The notes: a model not told the origin generated them from the letters alone. A stretch of 64,000 bases of DNA from Aliiroseovarius pelagivivens (GCF_900302485.1 NZ_OMOI01000002.1:186001-250000); one strand, 5' to 3'; counted from the stretch's first letter, positions 1 through 8,542 are shown. Numbers and translations are program-made.

Positions 1-1
1 G

Positions 2-364
2 CAGACCATCGCCTATACGCAGGACCGCAAAGCCTTCGGTCAGCGCGTGATGGATTTCCAGAACACGCGCTTCAAGCTGGCCGAGTGTAAAACCAAAGCC
101 GAGGTGCTGCGTAGCTTCGTCAATGACTGCATCGCGCAGCTGATCGCGGGCACGCTGGATGCGCCCACGGCCTCGATGGCGAAATACTGGGGCACCGAGG
201 TCCAGAACGAGATCATGCATGAATGCCTGCAGCTGTTCGGCGGCTATGGCTACATGATGGAGTACCCCATCGCGCGGCTTTACGCGGATGCGCGGGTGCA
301 GATGATCTATGGCGGGACCAACGAGATCATGAAGGAATTGATCGCGCGGTCGATTGATGTGTAA
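2..364 (+). CDS. Acyl-CoA dehydrogenase, C-terminal part (5' end outside window)
   Basis: The reading frame is open from the window edge to TAA at 362-364, so only about the last 120 residues are present. They match the C-terminal alpha-helical domain of FAD-dependent acyl-CoA dehydrogenases: an RKAFGQ stretch near the start, the QLFGGYGYM motif of the flavin/substrate region, and the closing IYGGTNEIMKE motif typical of the family end. These enzymes catalyse alpha,beta-dehydrogenation of acyl-CoA esters in fatty-acid or branched-chain amino-acid oxidation and pass electrons to ETF. The chain-length or branched substrate cannot be told from this fragment. A CoA transferase follows 48 bp downstream on the same strand, which suggests a shared acyl-CoA pathway. 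Confidence 0.9.
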   Translation, partial: QTIAYTQDRKAFGQRVMDFQNTRFKLAECKTKAEVLRSFVNDCIAQLIAGTLDAPTASMAKYWGTEVQNEIMHECLQLFGGYGYMMEYPIARLYADARVQMIYGGTNEIMKELIARSIDV

Positions 365-412
365 ACGGGGCTACCCCTCACCTTTATGCAGGCACTGACA
401 AAGGATCACGGC

Positions 413-1501
413 ATGAACGCAGATAAGCCCCTTACGGGATTGAAAGTCGTTGAGATCCAAGGGCTTGGGCCAACCCCCTTCGCAGCCATGTGGCTGGCGG
501 ATATGGGGGCGGATGTGGTGCGTATCCAGCGCCCGAACCTGAAGGCGCTGATCCCGCAAAAGGTCGATGTGCTGAACCGGGGACGCGGCTTTGTCGAGCT
601 GGATTTGAAGTCTGAAGCTGACCGCGCCACCGCGCATGATCTGATCAGCCGCGCCGACATGCTGATTGAAGGGATGCGCCCCGGTGTCATGGAACGTCTG
701 GGTCTGGGTCCAGAGGATTTCCCGGCAAACCCTGCGCTGGTCTATGGCCGCATGACGGGCTGGGGCCAAAGCGGCCCACTGGCCCATGCGGCGGGGCATG
801 ACATCAACTATATCGCCATCTCGGGCGCGCTTCATGCCATAGGCGGCGATCATCCAGTGCCGCCTTTGAACCTGCTGGGCGATTTCGGTGGCGGCGGCAT
901 GTATCTGGTGGCCGGAATGCTGGCCGCCCTTCACGCTGCAAAAACCACAGGCCGTGGGCAGGTGGTGGACGCGGCAATCACCGACGGAACCGCGCATCTG
1001 ATGGCGATGATCTATTCGCTTTACGGGTCCGGCATCTGGGCCGATCAGCGCGAGGCGAACCTTCTGGATGGTGGCGCGCCTTTCTACACGGTCTATGAAT
1101 GCGCCTGTGGCGGCCACATGACGGTGGGGGCGCTGGAAGCAAAATTCTATGCCGAGTTCCTCGAACGGATCGGTCTTGCCGACGCCAATCTGCCCGCCCA
1201 ACACGACGTCGAAGGGTGGCCCCAGCTGCGTGCCGCCTTTGCAAAACGTTTCAAGGAAAAGACCCGTGACGCATGGGCCGAGATGCTGGAAGGCACGGAT
1301 GCGTGCTGCGCCCCGATCCTGTCGCTGGCCGAGGCTCCGGCCCACCCGCACAACGCAGCCCGGGGCAGTTTCGCCACGATCGACGGGGTGGCGCAGCCCA
1401 GCCCAGCCCCACAAATGTCAAAGAGTGTTCTGCCTGCCAAAGCCGGGGAAGAGAAAGCGCCTCAGAACGTTTCCGACGTTCTGTCCCGCTGGGCCCGCTG
1501 A
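413..1501 (+). CDS. CaiB/BaiF family (class III) CoA transferase, alpha-methylacyl-CoA racemase-like
   Basis: A protein of about 362 residues starting MNADKPLTGLKVVEIQGLGP, with the family N-terminal pattern (GLKVVE, then PFAAMWLADMGADVVRI) and the NRGRGFVELDLK segment. The VYGRMTGWGQSGP motif with its following GHDINYIA is characteristic of class III CoA transferases and alpha-methylacyl-CoA racemases; the D of GHD corresponds to the catalytic Asp region. I chose ATG 413 because AAAGGA lies 7 bp upstream; an upstream ATG at 386 has no comparable site. It probably racemises 2-methylacyl-CoA or moves CoA between acids. The upstream acyl-CoA dehydrogenase fits branched acyl-CoA oxidation. The racemase and transferase alternatives cannot be separated by sequence alone. 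Confidence 0.88.
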   Translation: MNADKPLTGLKVVEIQGLGPTPFAAMWLADMGADVVRIQRPNLKALIPQKVDVLNRGRGFVELDLKSEADRATAHDLISRADMLIEGMRPGVMERLGLGPEDFPANPALVYGRMTGWGQSGPLAHAAGHDINYIAISGALHAIGGDHPVPPLNLLGDFGGGGMYLVAGMLAALHAAKTTGRGQVVDAAITDGTAHLMAMIYSLYGSGIWADQREANLLDGGAPFYTVYECACGGHMTVGALEAKFYAEFLERIGLADANLPAQHDVEGWPQLRAAFAKRFKEKTRDAWAEMLEGTDACCAPILSLAEAPAHPHNAARGSFATIDGVAQPSPAPQMSKSVLPAKAGEEKAPQNVSDVLSRWAR

Positions 1502-1611
1502 GCCACCGGATCGTCCCTGACACGTTTGACGCCTCCGAAAGAAAAAGTCGAAAAAACTTCAACTTTCGCCCTTGCAAACCCCCAGCGGTCCAGTTAATTC
1601 CCCCCTACCGC

Positions 1612-1688
1612 GCTCTGGTAGCTCAGCTGGATAGAGTACCTGACTACGAATCAGGGGGTCGGGGGTTCGAATCCTCCCCAGAGCGCCA
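1612..1688 (+). tRNA. tRNA-Arg (anticodon ACG)
   Basis: A full cloverleaf can be drawn. The acceptor stem pairs GCTCTGG (1612-1618) with CCAGAGC (1678-1684), followed by discriminator G and an encoded CCA. The D arm is GCTCAGCTGGATAGAG. The anticodon stem CCTGA/TCAGG holds loop CTACGAA with ACG at 1646-1648. The T arm is GGGGG-TTCGAAT-CCTCC. The layout matches bacterial tRNA-Arg(ACG), whose A34 is normally edited to inosine to read CGN codons. There is no sign of an integrated element next to it. Confidence 0.97.
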
Positions 1689-1819
1689 TTTTCCTTCTTC
1701 TTGCTGAATACCTGATGGATTTGTCCATTGTGTCATCTGCTTCATGCTGACCTGCAGGTGGCTAAACCGCCTTGCCGGCAGCCTTTGACCGCTTCTGCCG
1801 CTGCGATATAGGTGACAGT

Positions 1820-2713
1820 ATGAGCAACCTGCGCCACCTGCATCCTACGTCCGTGATCGCCATTGATGGCGGAGGCACGAGATGCCGCCTTGCACTGATA
1901 ACCGAGTCCCAGCCCGTGTTGATCGAAGGTGGGTCGGTCAATGTCACCAGTAACTTTGACGCAGCCGTTCGCGAACTGTCACGTGGCCTCGCGGCATTGG
2001 CACAGAAAGCCGGCCTAACCACTTCGGACCTTGCAGCTTTGCCCACCTATGCAGGTCTGGCAGGTGTCATGGATCAGGGCATGGCGCAGAAGGTGACCGC
2101 CGCCCTGCCACAAACGCATATCCGGGTCGAAGACGACCGGCCGGCGGCATTGCGCGGGGCATTGGGCACCACCGATGGCGTCGTGGCACATTGCGGCACA
2201 GGTTCTTTCATCGCCGCTCAGGTCGCTGGTCGCACCCGATTTGCAGGAGGATGGGGGGCCGTTCTGGGTGATCCGACCTCGGCGCAATGGGTCGGGCGGC
2301 GCGCGCTAACCTTGACGCTGGAGGTGGTAGATGGACTGCGCGCGACCTCGGCACTATCGGATCGCTTGTTGGCGAAGTTCACCGGCTGCGCAGGCATCGT
2401 CGCCTTCGCCGCGACTGCGCGCCCTTCCGACTTTGGCGCGCTGGCCCCGGCGGTCACCGAACACGCTCTCACAGATGATGCCATTGCCTGTAAAATCATG
2501 AACGAGGCCGCTGAGGACATCACCGCGCTTCTGCCGAAACTCGGCTGGACCCCTGGCATGGCACTGTGTTTGACCGGCGGGATCGGGCCACATTTCGCAC
2601 CCTATCTGCCGGATAGTATTGCGGCGAACGTCACCGCTCCGCAGGGCGAACCGCTGTCCGGTGCGTTCGAATTGGCGCAGATGTATCGCGACGAGCTGAG
2701 CAATGGCACATAG
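1820..2713 (+). CDS. BadF/BadG/BcrA/BcrD-type ATPase family kinase (N-acetylglucosamine kinase-like)
   Basis: About 297 residues with the ASKHA-fold phosphate-binding motif near the N-terminus (VIAIDGGGTRCRLAL) and a second nucleotide motif, VAHCGTGSFIAA, followed by GGWGAVLGDPTSAQWVG, typical of the BadF family that includes bacterial and eukaryotic N-acetylglucosamine kinases. A late LCLTGGIGPHFAPYL segment matches the adenosine motif. It should phosphorylate an amino sugar or related sugar in the cytosol. The start at 1820 begins just before the family motif; an ATG 48 bp upstream adds a poor extension. It is followed within 20 bp by a fragment resembling the N-terminus of an amidohydrolase, a usual partner of GlcNAc kinases. 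Substrate is inferred. Confidence 0.8.
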   Translation: MSNLRHLHPTSVIAIDGGGTRCRLALITESQPVLIEGGSVNVTSNFDAAVRELSRGLAALAQKAGLTTSDLAALPTYAGLAGVMDQGMAQKVTAALPQTHIRVEDDRPAALRGALGTTDGVVAHCGTGSFIAAQVAGRTRFAGGWGAVLGDPTSAQWVGRRALTLTLEVVDGLRATSALSDRLLAKFTGCAGIVAFAATARPSDFGALAPAVTEHALTDDAIACKIMNEAAEDITALLPKLGWTPGMALCLTGGIGPHFAPYLPDSIAANVTAPQGEPLSGAFELAQMYRDELSNGT

Positions 2714-2729
2714 TAAAGAACAGGGCAGC

Positions 2730-2876
2730 ATGACAGACGTCACCATAGCTTTCCGCAATGGTTGCATCTTCGACGGCACGCAGCTGTCGGAACTGATCCA
2801 CATCCCGCACGACCTCGACCGGATTGCATTTCTGGATAATTCTCCGCCACTCTTGCCCATTTCGAGACTGATATGA
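2730..2876 (+). pseudogene. Short relic resembling the N-terminus of an amidohydrolase (NagA-like?)
   Basis: A 48-codon frame starting ATG at 2730 and stopping at TGA 2874-2876. The first residues (IAFRNGCIFDGTQ) follow the pattern with which metal-dependent amidohydrolases such as N-acetylglucosamine-6-phosphate deacetylase begin. After about residue 19 the similarity to anything I know is lost and the frame soon ends, so the catalytic barrel is absent. It lies between a GlcNAc-kinase-like gene and the glycerate kinase and overlaps the latter by ATGA. The simplest reading is an internal deletion that fused the start of an old deacetylase gene to the upstream region of the kinase. A genuine small protein or leader peptide is possible. 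Confidence 0.4.
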
Positions 2877-4153
2877 CCATTCACAGCATCGAGGCGCTTC
2901 GTCGCGCAGCCCGCCAGATTTTCATGAAAGCCGTCGAGGCTGCGGACCCTGCTCTTGCAGTCCGACAAGCGCTTACTCACGCTCCGCTTCCAACGCCCGG
3001 ACCGAAGGGGAAAAGCTATGTGATCGGCATCGGCAAAGCAGCACCCGCGATGATGCGTGAGGCGCTGAAACACATTGACGGCCCGCACCACGCACTGTGC
3101 ATCACCCACCCAGAGAACGAGGAACAGGTCGAGGGCGTAACTCTTCTGCACGGCGCTCATCCGGTGCCCAATGAAAGCAGCTTGGCGGCCGGACAAGCCG
3201 TGAAGGATCTGCTTTCGCAGGCCGGGGCAGAAGATCGCGTGATCGCCCTGATCTCGGGTGGTGGGTCGGCGCTGATGGCGCTGCCTGCAAACGGAATCTC
3301 GATCGAGGACAAGGGGAAGGTCAGCGCGCTATTGCTGGGGGCAGGCATCGACATCACACAAATGAACCTTGTACGCCAACAGCTTAGCCAGTTGAAAGGC
3401 GGCGGCATGCTGCGGGCAGCAAGCCCAGCGCCGGTGACGGCCTATATCCTGTCGGATGTGATTGGCGATGATCTGCGCGCAATTGCCAGCGGACCCACGG
3501 TGGCGCCCATTGGCACGCGAGGCGACGCGCGCGCGATCTGCGAAGCGGCTGAGATTTGGGCGGACCTGCCCGCGTCGGTCCAAAAGCATCTGTCGCAAAC
3601 GGGAACGCCTGATACGGCACCCCAAGCCGCCCAGAACCTTCTAATCGGGTCGAACCGCCACAGTCTTCACGCCGCCCAAGCGGAAGCTCGAAGCATAGGC
3701 GCGGTTCAGGTCGTCTCGGACATGTTGACCGGGGATGTGAGGGACGCGGCAACCACCCTTCTGGACGCGGCCGAGTCTGCACCTTCCGGCACCTTGTCCG
3801 TACTTCTGGCCGGTGGAGAGACCACCGTCCAACTGACCGGTACGGGTCGGGGTGGACGCAATCAGGAACTGGCGCTTCACGTGGCGATGGGTGCTGCTGA
3901 GCGTGGGCTGGATGACAGTTGGGTCTTCCTAAGCGGCGGAACAGACGGGCGCGATGGTCCGACTGATGCGGCGGGTGGCATCGTGGACGCAGACAGTTTG
4001 CAGCGAATGATTGCCAGCGGAACGGATCCTGCCGCGCTTTTGCAAAACAACGACAGCTACGCCGCCCTTGCCGCCTCGGGTGATCTGTTGATGACCGGCG
4101 CGACGGGCACCAATGTGGCCGACATCCAGTGTTTTCTGATTTCCAAACCCTAG
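2873..4153 (+). CDS. Glycerate 2-kinase type (MOFRL/GckA/TtuD family)
   Basis: A 426-residue protein of the normal length for the MOFRL glycerate kinase family, sometimes annotated as hydroxypyruvate reductase TtuD. Visible blocks are GIGKAAPAM near residue 46, HPVPNESS, ALISGGGSALMALP, VRQQLSQLKGGG, YILSDVIGDDLRAIASGPT, and the C-terminal MOFRL domain with GGETTVQLTGTGRGGRNQELAL and FLSGGTDGRDGPTDAAG. It converts D-glycerate to 2-phosphoglycerate, the final step of glyoxylate and tartronate-semialdehyde assimilation. It could receive carbon from the ureide pathway elsewhere in this window, since that pathway ends in glyoxylate; this link is inference. It overlaps the preceding short frame by 4 bp and is followed by a strong terminator. 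Confidence 0.92.
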   Translation: MTIHSIEALRRAARQIFMKAVEAADPALAVRQALTHAPLPTPGPKGKSYVIGIGKAAPAMMREALKHIDGPHHALCITHPENEEQVEGVTLLHGAHPVPNESSLAAGQAVKDLLSQAGAEDRVIALISGGGSALMALPANGISIEDKGKVSALLLGAGIDITQMNLVRQQLSQLKGGGMLRAASPAPVTAYILSDVIGDDLRAIASGPTVAPIGTRGDARAICEAAEIWADLPASVQKHLSQTGTPDTAPQAAQNLLIGSNRHSLHAAQAEARSIGAVQVVSDMLTGDVRDAATTLLDAAESAPSGTLSVLLAGGETTVQLTGTGRGGRNQELALHVAMGAAERGLDDSWVFLSGGTDGRDGPTDAAGGIVDADSLQRMIASGTDPAALLQNNDSYAALAASGDLLMTGATGTNVADIQCFLISKP

Positions 4154-4157
4154 ACTG

Positions 4158-4194
4158 ACAAAGCCGGGCGCCATCCATTGGCGCCCGGCTTTGT
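4158..4194. terminator. Bidirectional hairpin terminator between convergent genes
   Basis: A perfect 15-bp inverted repeat (ACAAAGCCGGGCGCC and its complement) around a 7-nt loop lies between the stop of the glycerate kinase at 4153 and the stop of the leftward hydrolase at 4202. The A-run on one side and T-run on the other let it work in both directions. Confidence 0.85.
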
Positions 4195-4201
4195 CGATGG
4201 G

Positions 4202-5035
4202 TCAGTCTTTGCCCAAGAAGGTCGTGATCTCGGCACCGACTTCTTCGCGCTGCGTATACATCAGCAGGTGTCCGGCAGGATACACATGCAGCTTGGCGTT
4301 TGGCAGCATGTTGGACAGCAGGATCTGATTGGTGATTGGGATCAGCCCATCAAATTTCCCTGCAATTACCAGCGTGGGCTGGGTCAACGTGCGCAGCCAC
4401 GGCAGGCTGGTCCAGTTACACATTGCCCGCACCTGCGAGAAATACCCTTCCGGGCTGGGACGAATGGCGTGCTTCGAGTACTCGCGGAATTCAGCCGGGG
4501 CGAAGATCGCCTCGCCGCCGTACATCAGGGGACCGATGAAATTACCATAAGCTTTGCTGGTAAAGCGCATCGGGAACATGATTTCGGTCAGCGCTATGGG
4601 GGTGCCCCACCAGCTGCCAACACCACCCGCGGAACAGATGGCCAACACCAGTTTCGCCACACGATCCGGGACCGTATGGGCAATCTGCTGTGCCAAGGCA
4701 CCACCCCACGAAATGCCGAGAATATCGAAGTTCTCAATCCCGACCTCGTCCAGCACCTTGAGGGTGAATTCAGCATAGTCTGGAATGGTCGAGACCCCAT
4801 CGATCATATGCGATCGGCCCGTGCCGGGCATGTCGATTGCGATCAGGCAGCGGTCGTTGATCTCGTCCAACAAGGGCAAAAGCACCTCGATGGACTGGGC
4901 AAGACCGTTACACACCAGTAGCGGCGGAAGGTCCGAATTCACGACCCGATGGAAGTAGCGGATCTTGGCGCCGTCCACCTCGATCATATGAAATTCGGAC
5001 TTGTCGATGGTATCGATCACTTCTTGAACGCCCAT
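4202..5035 (-). CDS. phaZ: Intracellular PHA depolymerase-like alpha/beta hydrolase
   Basis: A 277-residue alpha/beta hydrolase with nucleophile elbow GISWGG, an acid in GKFDGLIP and a histidine in AGHLLMY. The run ILGISWGGALAQQIAH, the LMYGG segment and the WTSLPWL segment closely follow the intracellular medium-chain-length polyhydroxyalkanoate depolymerase of pseudomonads. The gene starts inside the stop of the PHA synthase upstream (TAATG-type 1-bp overlap), so the pair is co-transcribed and probably controls polymer turnover on the granule. No signal peptide is visible. A generic carboxylesterase is the alternative, but the location beside phaC favours PhaZ. Confidence 0.82.
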   Translation of the reverse strand: MGVQEVIDTIDKSEFHMIEVDGAKIRYFHRVVNSDLPPLLVCNGLAQSIEVLLPLLDEINDRCLIAIDMPGTGRSHMIDGVSTIPDYAEFTLKVLDEVGIENFDILGISWGGALAQQIAHTVPDRVAKLVLAICSAGGVGSWWGTPIALTEIMFPMRFTSKAYGNFIGPLMYGGEAIFAPAEFREYSKHAIRPSPEGYFSQVRAMCNWTSLPWLRTLTQPTLVIAGKFDGLIPITNQILLSNMLPNAKLHVYPAGHLLMYTQREEVGAEITTFLGKD

Positions 5036-6660
5036 TACCCCTCGCCCTCAAGCACATAGGTGCCGGGCGCATCGGCCAGACGCTTGTACTTGCGATTCCC
5101 CAGCGTCTTGGCCGCTGCGCCGCGCGCAGCAGGGTTGTGCTGGTCCAGCCACTCCAGCCAATGGGGCCACCAGCTGCCCTCGGTCAGCGATGCACTTTCC
5201 TGCCAGCCTTCGGCGCTGGATTGGTCCGAGCCAGCGGCCCAGAATTTGCGGCGGGTTTTAACCGGGTGATTGATCACAGTGCCCGAGACATGGCCACCGG
5301 TGGTCAGCACGAACTCGGTCGGGCCGGACACTAGGTTGGTCGCAGTGAACGATGTTTTCCACGGCACGATGTGGTCGCCGTCTGCGGCTACGAAATAGCA
5401 CGGCACATCGATGTTGCTGGTATCGACTGGCGTTCCGCAAATGGTCAGCGCGCCCGGCTCTTTCAGCTTATTGGCCATGTACATTTCTTCGACGAAGAAA
5501 CTGTACCAATTGGCGGGCAAGTTCTGCGTGTCTGCGTTCCAATACAGCACGTCAAACGGCGCAGGCGATTTGCCCATCAGATAGTTTGAGACAACAAAGC
5601 CCCAAATGGATTCGTTGACATGCAGCATTGCCATAGCGTTGGCGATGTCACGGCCTGGCGCGACCTTTTCAGACTTGAGACGCTGGTTGTAGGCTTCGAC
5701 TTGCGGCTCGTCGATGAACACTTTGATCTGCCCTGAATCCGAGAAATCGATCATCGTCGACAGGAAGGTTGCGGTCCCCAGCTTTGCTTTCAGATCCTCA
5801 GGCATGACAGCCAACGCTGCGACCAGCATCGTTCCACCATTGCACCAGCCCATTATATCCACCGAGTCGGATTTCGAGACCTCGGTGGTGACACGCAGAG
5901 CCTCGAATATCCCATCCGAGACATATTCGTCCCAACCCAAGTCGCCCATTTCAGGGCTCGGGTTGCGCCATGCGATCATGAAGACGCTCTGCCCTTGTTC
6001 AAGCAGATAGCGGATCATGGATTTCTTTTCGTTCAGGTCGAAGATGTAGAATTTGTTCACGCAGGGCGGCACGATCAGGATCGGCGCTTTGCGGGTCTTC
6101 GCAGCCATTGGTTTGTATTGGATCAGCTCGATCAGATCGTTGCGATAGATGACTGACCCCGGCGTGGTCGCAAGGTTCTTTCCGACCTCGAACGCATCTT
6201 CATCGGTCGTGCTGATATAGCCCTTTTCCAGATCCTCCATCAGGTTCTGATAGCCATCAATCAGGCTTTGCCCACCGGATTCCTGCGCCAGTTTCTGCGC
6301 TTCAGGGTTGGTCGCCAGGAAGTTCGACGGCGACATGTTGTCGGCCGCAATGCGCGCGTAAAAGCTGAGCTTGTCCTGTTCCTGATCCGACAGCCCGGCT
6401 TTGTCGGCCATGTCCACCATCGCCTTCGCGGTAAGCTCGTACGAATGACGCAGCAGGGGGAAGACACCTTCGTTCCATGCGTCACCCCGGAAACGGTTGT
6501 CCTTGGACGGTTCAAGCCCTTCGCCAGCTTTCAGCGCAGTGGTCATCCACAGCTTCGCCATGTCTTTCTGATAAGACATCCAGGTTTCAGCCCAGGCGCC
6601 GAAGGGATTGTCCCCGGATTTATTCATGTCTTCCAGCAGTTTGAAGAATTCTTTATTCAT
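5035..6660 (-). CDS. phaC: Poly(3-hydroxyalkanoate) synthase
   Basis: About 541 residues with the PhaC N-terminal domain (KDMAKLWMT) and the alpha/beta catalytic domain. The lipase-like box is GWCNGG with the catalytic cysteine, preceded by SDSVDIM, and the acid and histidine lie in FVAADGDHIVPW and TGGHVSG. The late ASLTEGSWWPHWLEWL stretch is also typical of synthases. It polymerises hydroxyacyl-CoA into storage granules. I chose ATG 6660 (MNKEFFKLLEDMNKSG) with AAAAGG about 9 bp upstream; a frame 45 bp longer begins with an unlikely sequence. Length and the neighbouring PhaZ resemble the single-subunit type. No phasin or phaR gene is in the window. Confidence 0.92.
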   Translation of the reverse strand: MNKEFFKLLEDMNKSGDNPFGAWAETWMSYQKDMAKLWMTTALKAGEGLEPSKDNRFRGDAWNEGVFPLLRHSYELTAKAMVDMADKAGLSDQEQDKLSFYARIAADNMSPSNFLATNPEAQKLAQESGGQSLIDGYQNLMEDLEKGYISTTDEDAFEVGKNLATTPGSVIYRNDLIELIQYKPMAAKTRKAPILIVPPCVNKFYIFDLNEKKSMIRYLLEQGQSVFMIAWRNPSPEMGDLGWDEYVSDGIFEALRVTTEVSKSDSVDIMGWCNGGTMLVAALAVMPEDLKAKLGTATFLSTMIDFSDSGQIKVFIDEPQVEAYNQRLKSEKVAPGRDIANAMAMLHVNESIWGFVVSNYLMGKSPAPFDVLYWNADTQNLPANWYSFFVEEMYMANKLKEPGALTICGTPVDTSNIDVPCYFVAADGDHIVPWKTSFTATNLVSGPTEFVLTTGGHVSGTVINHPVKTRRKFWAAGSDQSSAEGWQESASLTEGSWWPHWLEWLDQHNPAARGAAAKTLGNRKYKRLADAPGTYVLEGEG

Positions 6661-6743
6661 GCCGCGCGCCTTTTGATTCCGGTTTCTCGCGCCGCAGTAT
6701 CCCAACGAAATGCTTCACGAGTTTTTCAATACGGTCCTTTAGA

Positions 6744-7235
6744 TCAGTTTTCGGCCGTCTCTCGGGCCGAATTTAGCTTTCCCTGAAGCTTTTCATCTTT
6801 CTCGGGTATCATCGAGGCCAGCCCCTCGATCAATCCCGAAAGGTGCGCCGCTGGCACCTTGTCTTCGATTTGTGACAGCATCAGGCCGCCATACACTTCC
6901 CACATCTGGGCCCGAAGCGCTTTGCCCGCATCGGTGATCCGCAAAACCCGACCGCGCCGATCGCTTGGCGCAGGGCATTGCGTGACAAGCCCGTCATCCA
7001 CCATGCGCTTTATCGTGCGCGACAGGTTGGGTTGGTCGAACAGGGATTGGCGCTCTAACTCGTTTTGACGCATCCCCTCTTCTTCACGCTCCAACGCCCA
7101 CAAAATGTCATACCACGCAGCTGATGGCAGCCGGGCGCGTTTCAGCTCGGACTCGAAGGTTTGCGTGACCCGTTTATGGGCGATGTTCAGAAGCACCCAG
7201 ATCGCGGTGGTCTGATCATTTGGTTTCTTGTCCAT
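6744..7235 (-). CDS. MarR family transcriptional regulator
   Basis: A 163-residue winged-helix protein. The central region LERQSLFDQPNLSRTIKRMVDDGLV is the recognition helix and following helix of MarR proteins, and the beta-wing follows as CPAPSDRRGRVLRITDAGKAL, with the DxR motif that defines the family. The N-terminal helix serves dimerisation. It lies between phaC (same strand, downstream) and the divergent yceI-cytochrome b561 pair. An imperfect 22-bp palindrome in the divergent spacer is a good candidate for its operator, so autoregulation plus control of yceI is the likely role. The ligand is unknown. Confidence 0.9.
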   Translation of the reverse strand: MDKKPNDQTTAIWVLLNIAHKRVTQTFESELKRARLPSAAWYDILWALEREEEGMRQNELERQSLFDQPNLSRTIKRMVDDGLVTQCPAPSDRRGRVLRITDAGKALRAQMWEVYGGLMLSQIEDKVPAAHLSGLIEGLASMIPEKDEKLQGKLNSARETAEN

Positions 7236-7286
7236 TTCACATTCCCGTTATCGGCAGATGTGCCGTCTTCCCCTACGCGCTCATTT

Positions 7287-7308
7287 TAGATACATGCACA
7301 TGCATCTA
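7287..7308. promoter_or_regulatory. Imperfect 22-bp palindrome, candidate MarR operator
   Basis: The half-sites are TAGATACATGC and ACATGCATCTA; the second is the complement of the first except at two positions per half. It sits between the divergent marR start (7235) and the yceI start (7356). Size, AT-rich ends and location fit MarR-family operators. Binding is inferred. Confidence 0.55.
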
Positions 7309-7355
7309 TTAGTTTATCCCACGCTGTCCTGCAACATGACAAAGGAGCCGACACA

Positions 7356-7955
7356 ATGAAACCACTTCTGACCGCTGCCACCCTTGGACTGGGCCTTGCT
7401 GCCGCCGGAACTGCCACTGCCGAGATCTATAAGTTCGACCCCGGCCACACCGAAATTCGCTTTTATTACAATCACGCCGGCCTGTCGGAACAGTCGGGCC
7501 AATGGAAAGTAATCGGCGGCGAAGTTGACTTCGACCCCGCCAACATCGCGGCCACAAAAGTCACCGTGACCGTGGACCCGGCCAGCGTCGACACAGGCGT
7601 TGGTCCGCTGGACGATCACCTGAAAAGCGCGGATTTCTTTGACGTTGAGAACTTCCCCGAGATCACCTTCACTTCGACCGGGGTCGAGCAGACCTCGGAC
7701 AACACCATCACGCTGGTGGGTGACCTGACGATCAAAGACAACACCAAGCCGATCACAATGAACTTCACCCTGAACCACAATGGCCCTCACCCGCTGGGCG
7801 AATTCTTCGACTATTACCAAGGCGAGTGGATTGGTGTTCAGGGCACGGGCGATATGCTGCGTTCTGACTATGGTGTCGGCATGTTCGCACCCGTGACATC
7901 CGACGAAGTACGTCTGGAAATCTCGGCCGAAATGCGTGCAGGCGGCTGGGAATAA
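7356..7955 (+). CDS. YceI family periplasmic protein
   Basis: A 199-residue protein with a clear signal peptide (MKPLLTAATLGLGLAAAGTATA, cleavage near residue 22) and the YceI lipocalin-like fold. Family signs are FDPGHTEIRF after the signal, a WKVIGGEVDFDPANI strand, the VDTGVGPLDDHLKSADFFDVENFPEITF motif and GDLTIKDNTKPI. YceI proteins bind isoprenoid or other amphiphilic ligands in a barrel and are often paired with cytochrome b561, as here, where the next gene begins 3 bp downstream. Suggested roles include acid or osmotic stress and ubiquinone-related functions. Probably controlled by the divergent MarR protein. Confidence 0.92.
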   Translation: MKPLLTAATLGLGLAAAGTATAEIYKFDPGHTEIRFYYNHAGLSEQSGQWKVIGGEVDFDPANIAATKVTVTVDPASVDTGVGPLDDHLKSADFFDVENFPEITFTSTGVEQTSDNTITLVGDLTIKDNTKPITMNFTLNHNGPHPLGEFFDYYQGEWIGVQGTGDMLRSDYGVGMFAPVTSDEVRLEISAEMRAGGWE

Positions 7956-7957
7956 TC

Positions 7958-8530
7958 ATGCGTCTGACGAACACGACACAAAGCTGGGGGGCGCTTGCGC
8001 GCCTCCTGCACTGGGCGATTGCAGGGATCATCCTGTATCTACTGGGGCTCGGTGTCTGGATGACTCAGTTCGTGACCGACGCATTGGCACAGTTTCCGCT
8101 GGTGCAGACCCATAAAAGCTGGGGCTTTGTCGTGTTCGTTCTGGCCGTGATCCGCGTGGTCTGGCGCCTGCAGAACCGCAAAGCACCCGCCCTGCCCGCA
8201 CACATGCCCCCGCTTGAGAAGCTGGCGGCGAAGATGGGACATCTGGGGCTTTATGCCCTGATGTTCGTCATGCCGCTGTCTGGCTGGCTTATGGCCTCGG
8301 CCTCGCCCTTGCAGGATCGGTTCGGCGTGAAGAACAAGGTGTTCAACTGGTTCGAGATGTACGACCCCTTCGTGCCCGGAAGCGAAGCGTTGGCAACCTT
8401 CTTTGCGCAGGTGCATTTCTATTCCGCCCTCGCCCTTGGCTTTCTTCTGCTAGGGCATGCGGGCGCCGCGATCTGGCATCACATCCATCACAAAGATGAC
8501 GTGCTGAAACGTATGACATGGGGAAAGTGA
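7958..8530 (+). CDS. Cytochrome b561 family membrane protein
   Basis: A 190-residue membrane protein with four predicted spans (about 15-35, 50-68, 88-108 and 145-168). Family features are the RLLHW motif in the first span, the HKSWG motif before the second, GHLGLYALMFVMPLSGW in the third, and the fourth span with LLLGHAGAAIWHHIHHKD; histidines in these segments would bind two b-type haems. It would move electrons between the quinone pool and a periplasmic partner. It begins 3 bp after yceI, so the two are translated from one message. A strong terminator follows. Confidence 0.92.
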   Translation: MRLTNTTQSWGALARLLHWAIAGIILYLLGLGVWMTQFVTDALAQFPLVQTHKSWGFVVFVLAVIRVVWRLQNRKAPALPAHMPPLEKLAAKMGHLGLYALMFVMPLSGWLMASASPLQDRFGVKNKVFNWFEMYDPFVPGSEALATFFAQVHFYSALALGFLLLGHAGAAIWHHIHHKDDVLKRMTWGK

Positions 8531-8542
8531 TCCCTGAAACGT

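Noticed and set aside
371..1414. Long minus-strand frame opposite the CoA transferase gene
   Set aside because: It is a shadow of the high-GC coding strand; the plus-strand frame has clear family motifs and a ribosome site, and this one has none.
1600..1820. Possible integration site at tRNA-Arg
   Set aside because: No integrase gene and no repeat of the tRNA 3' end was seen downstream.
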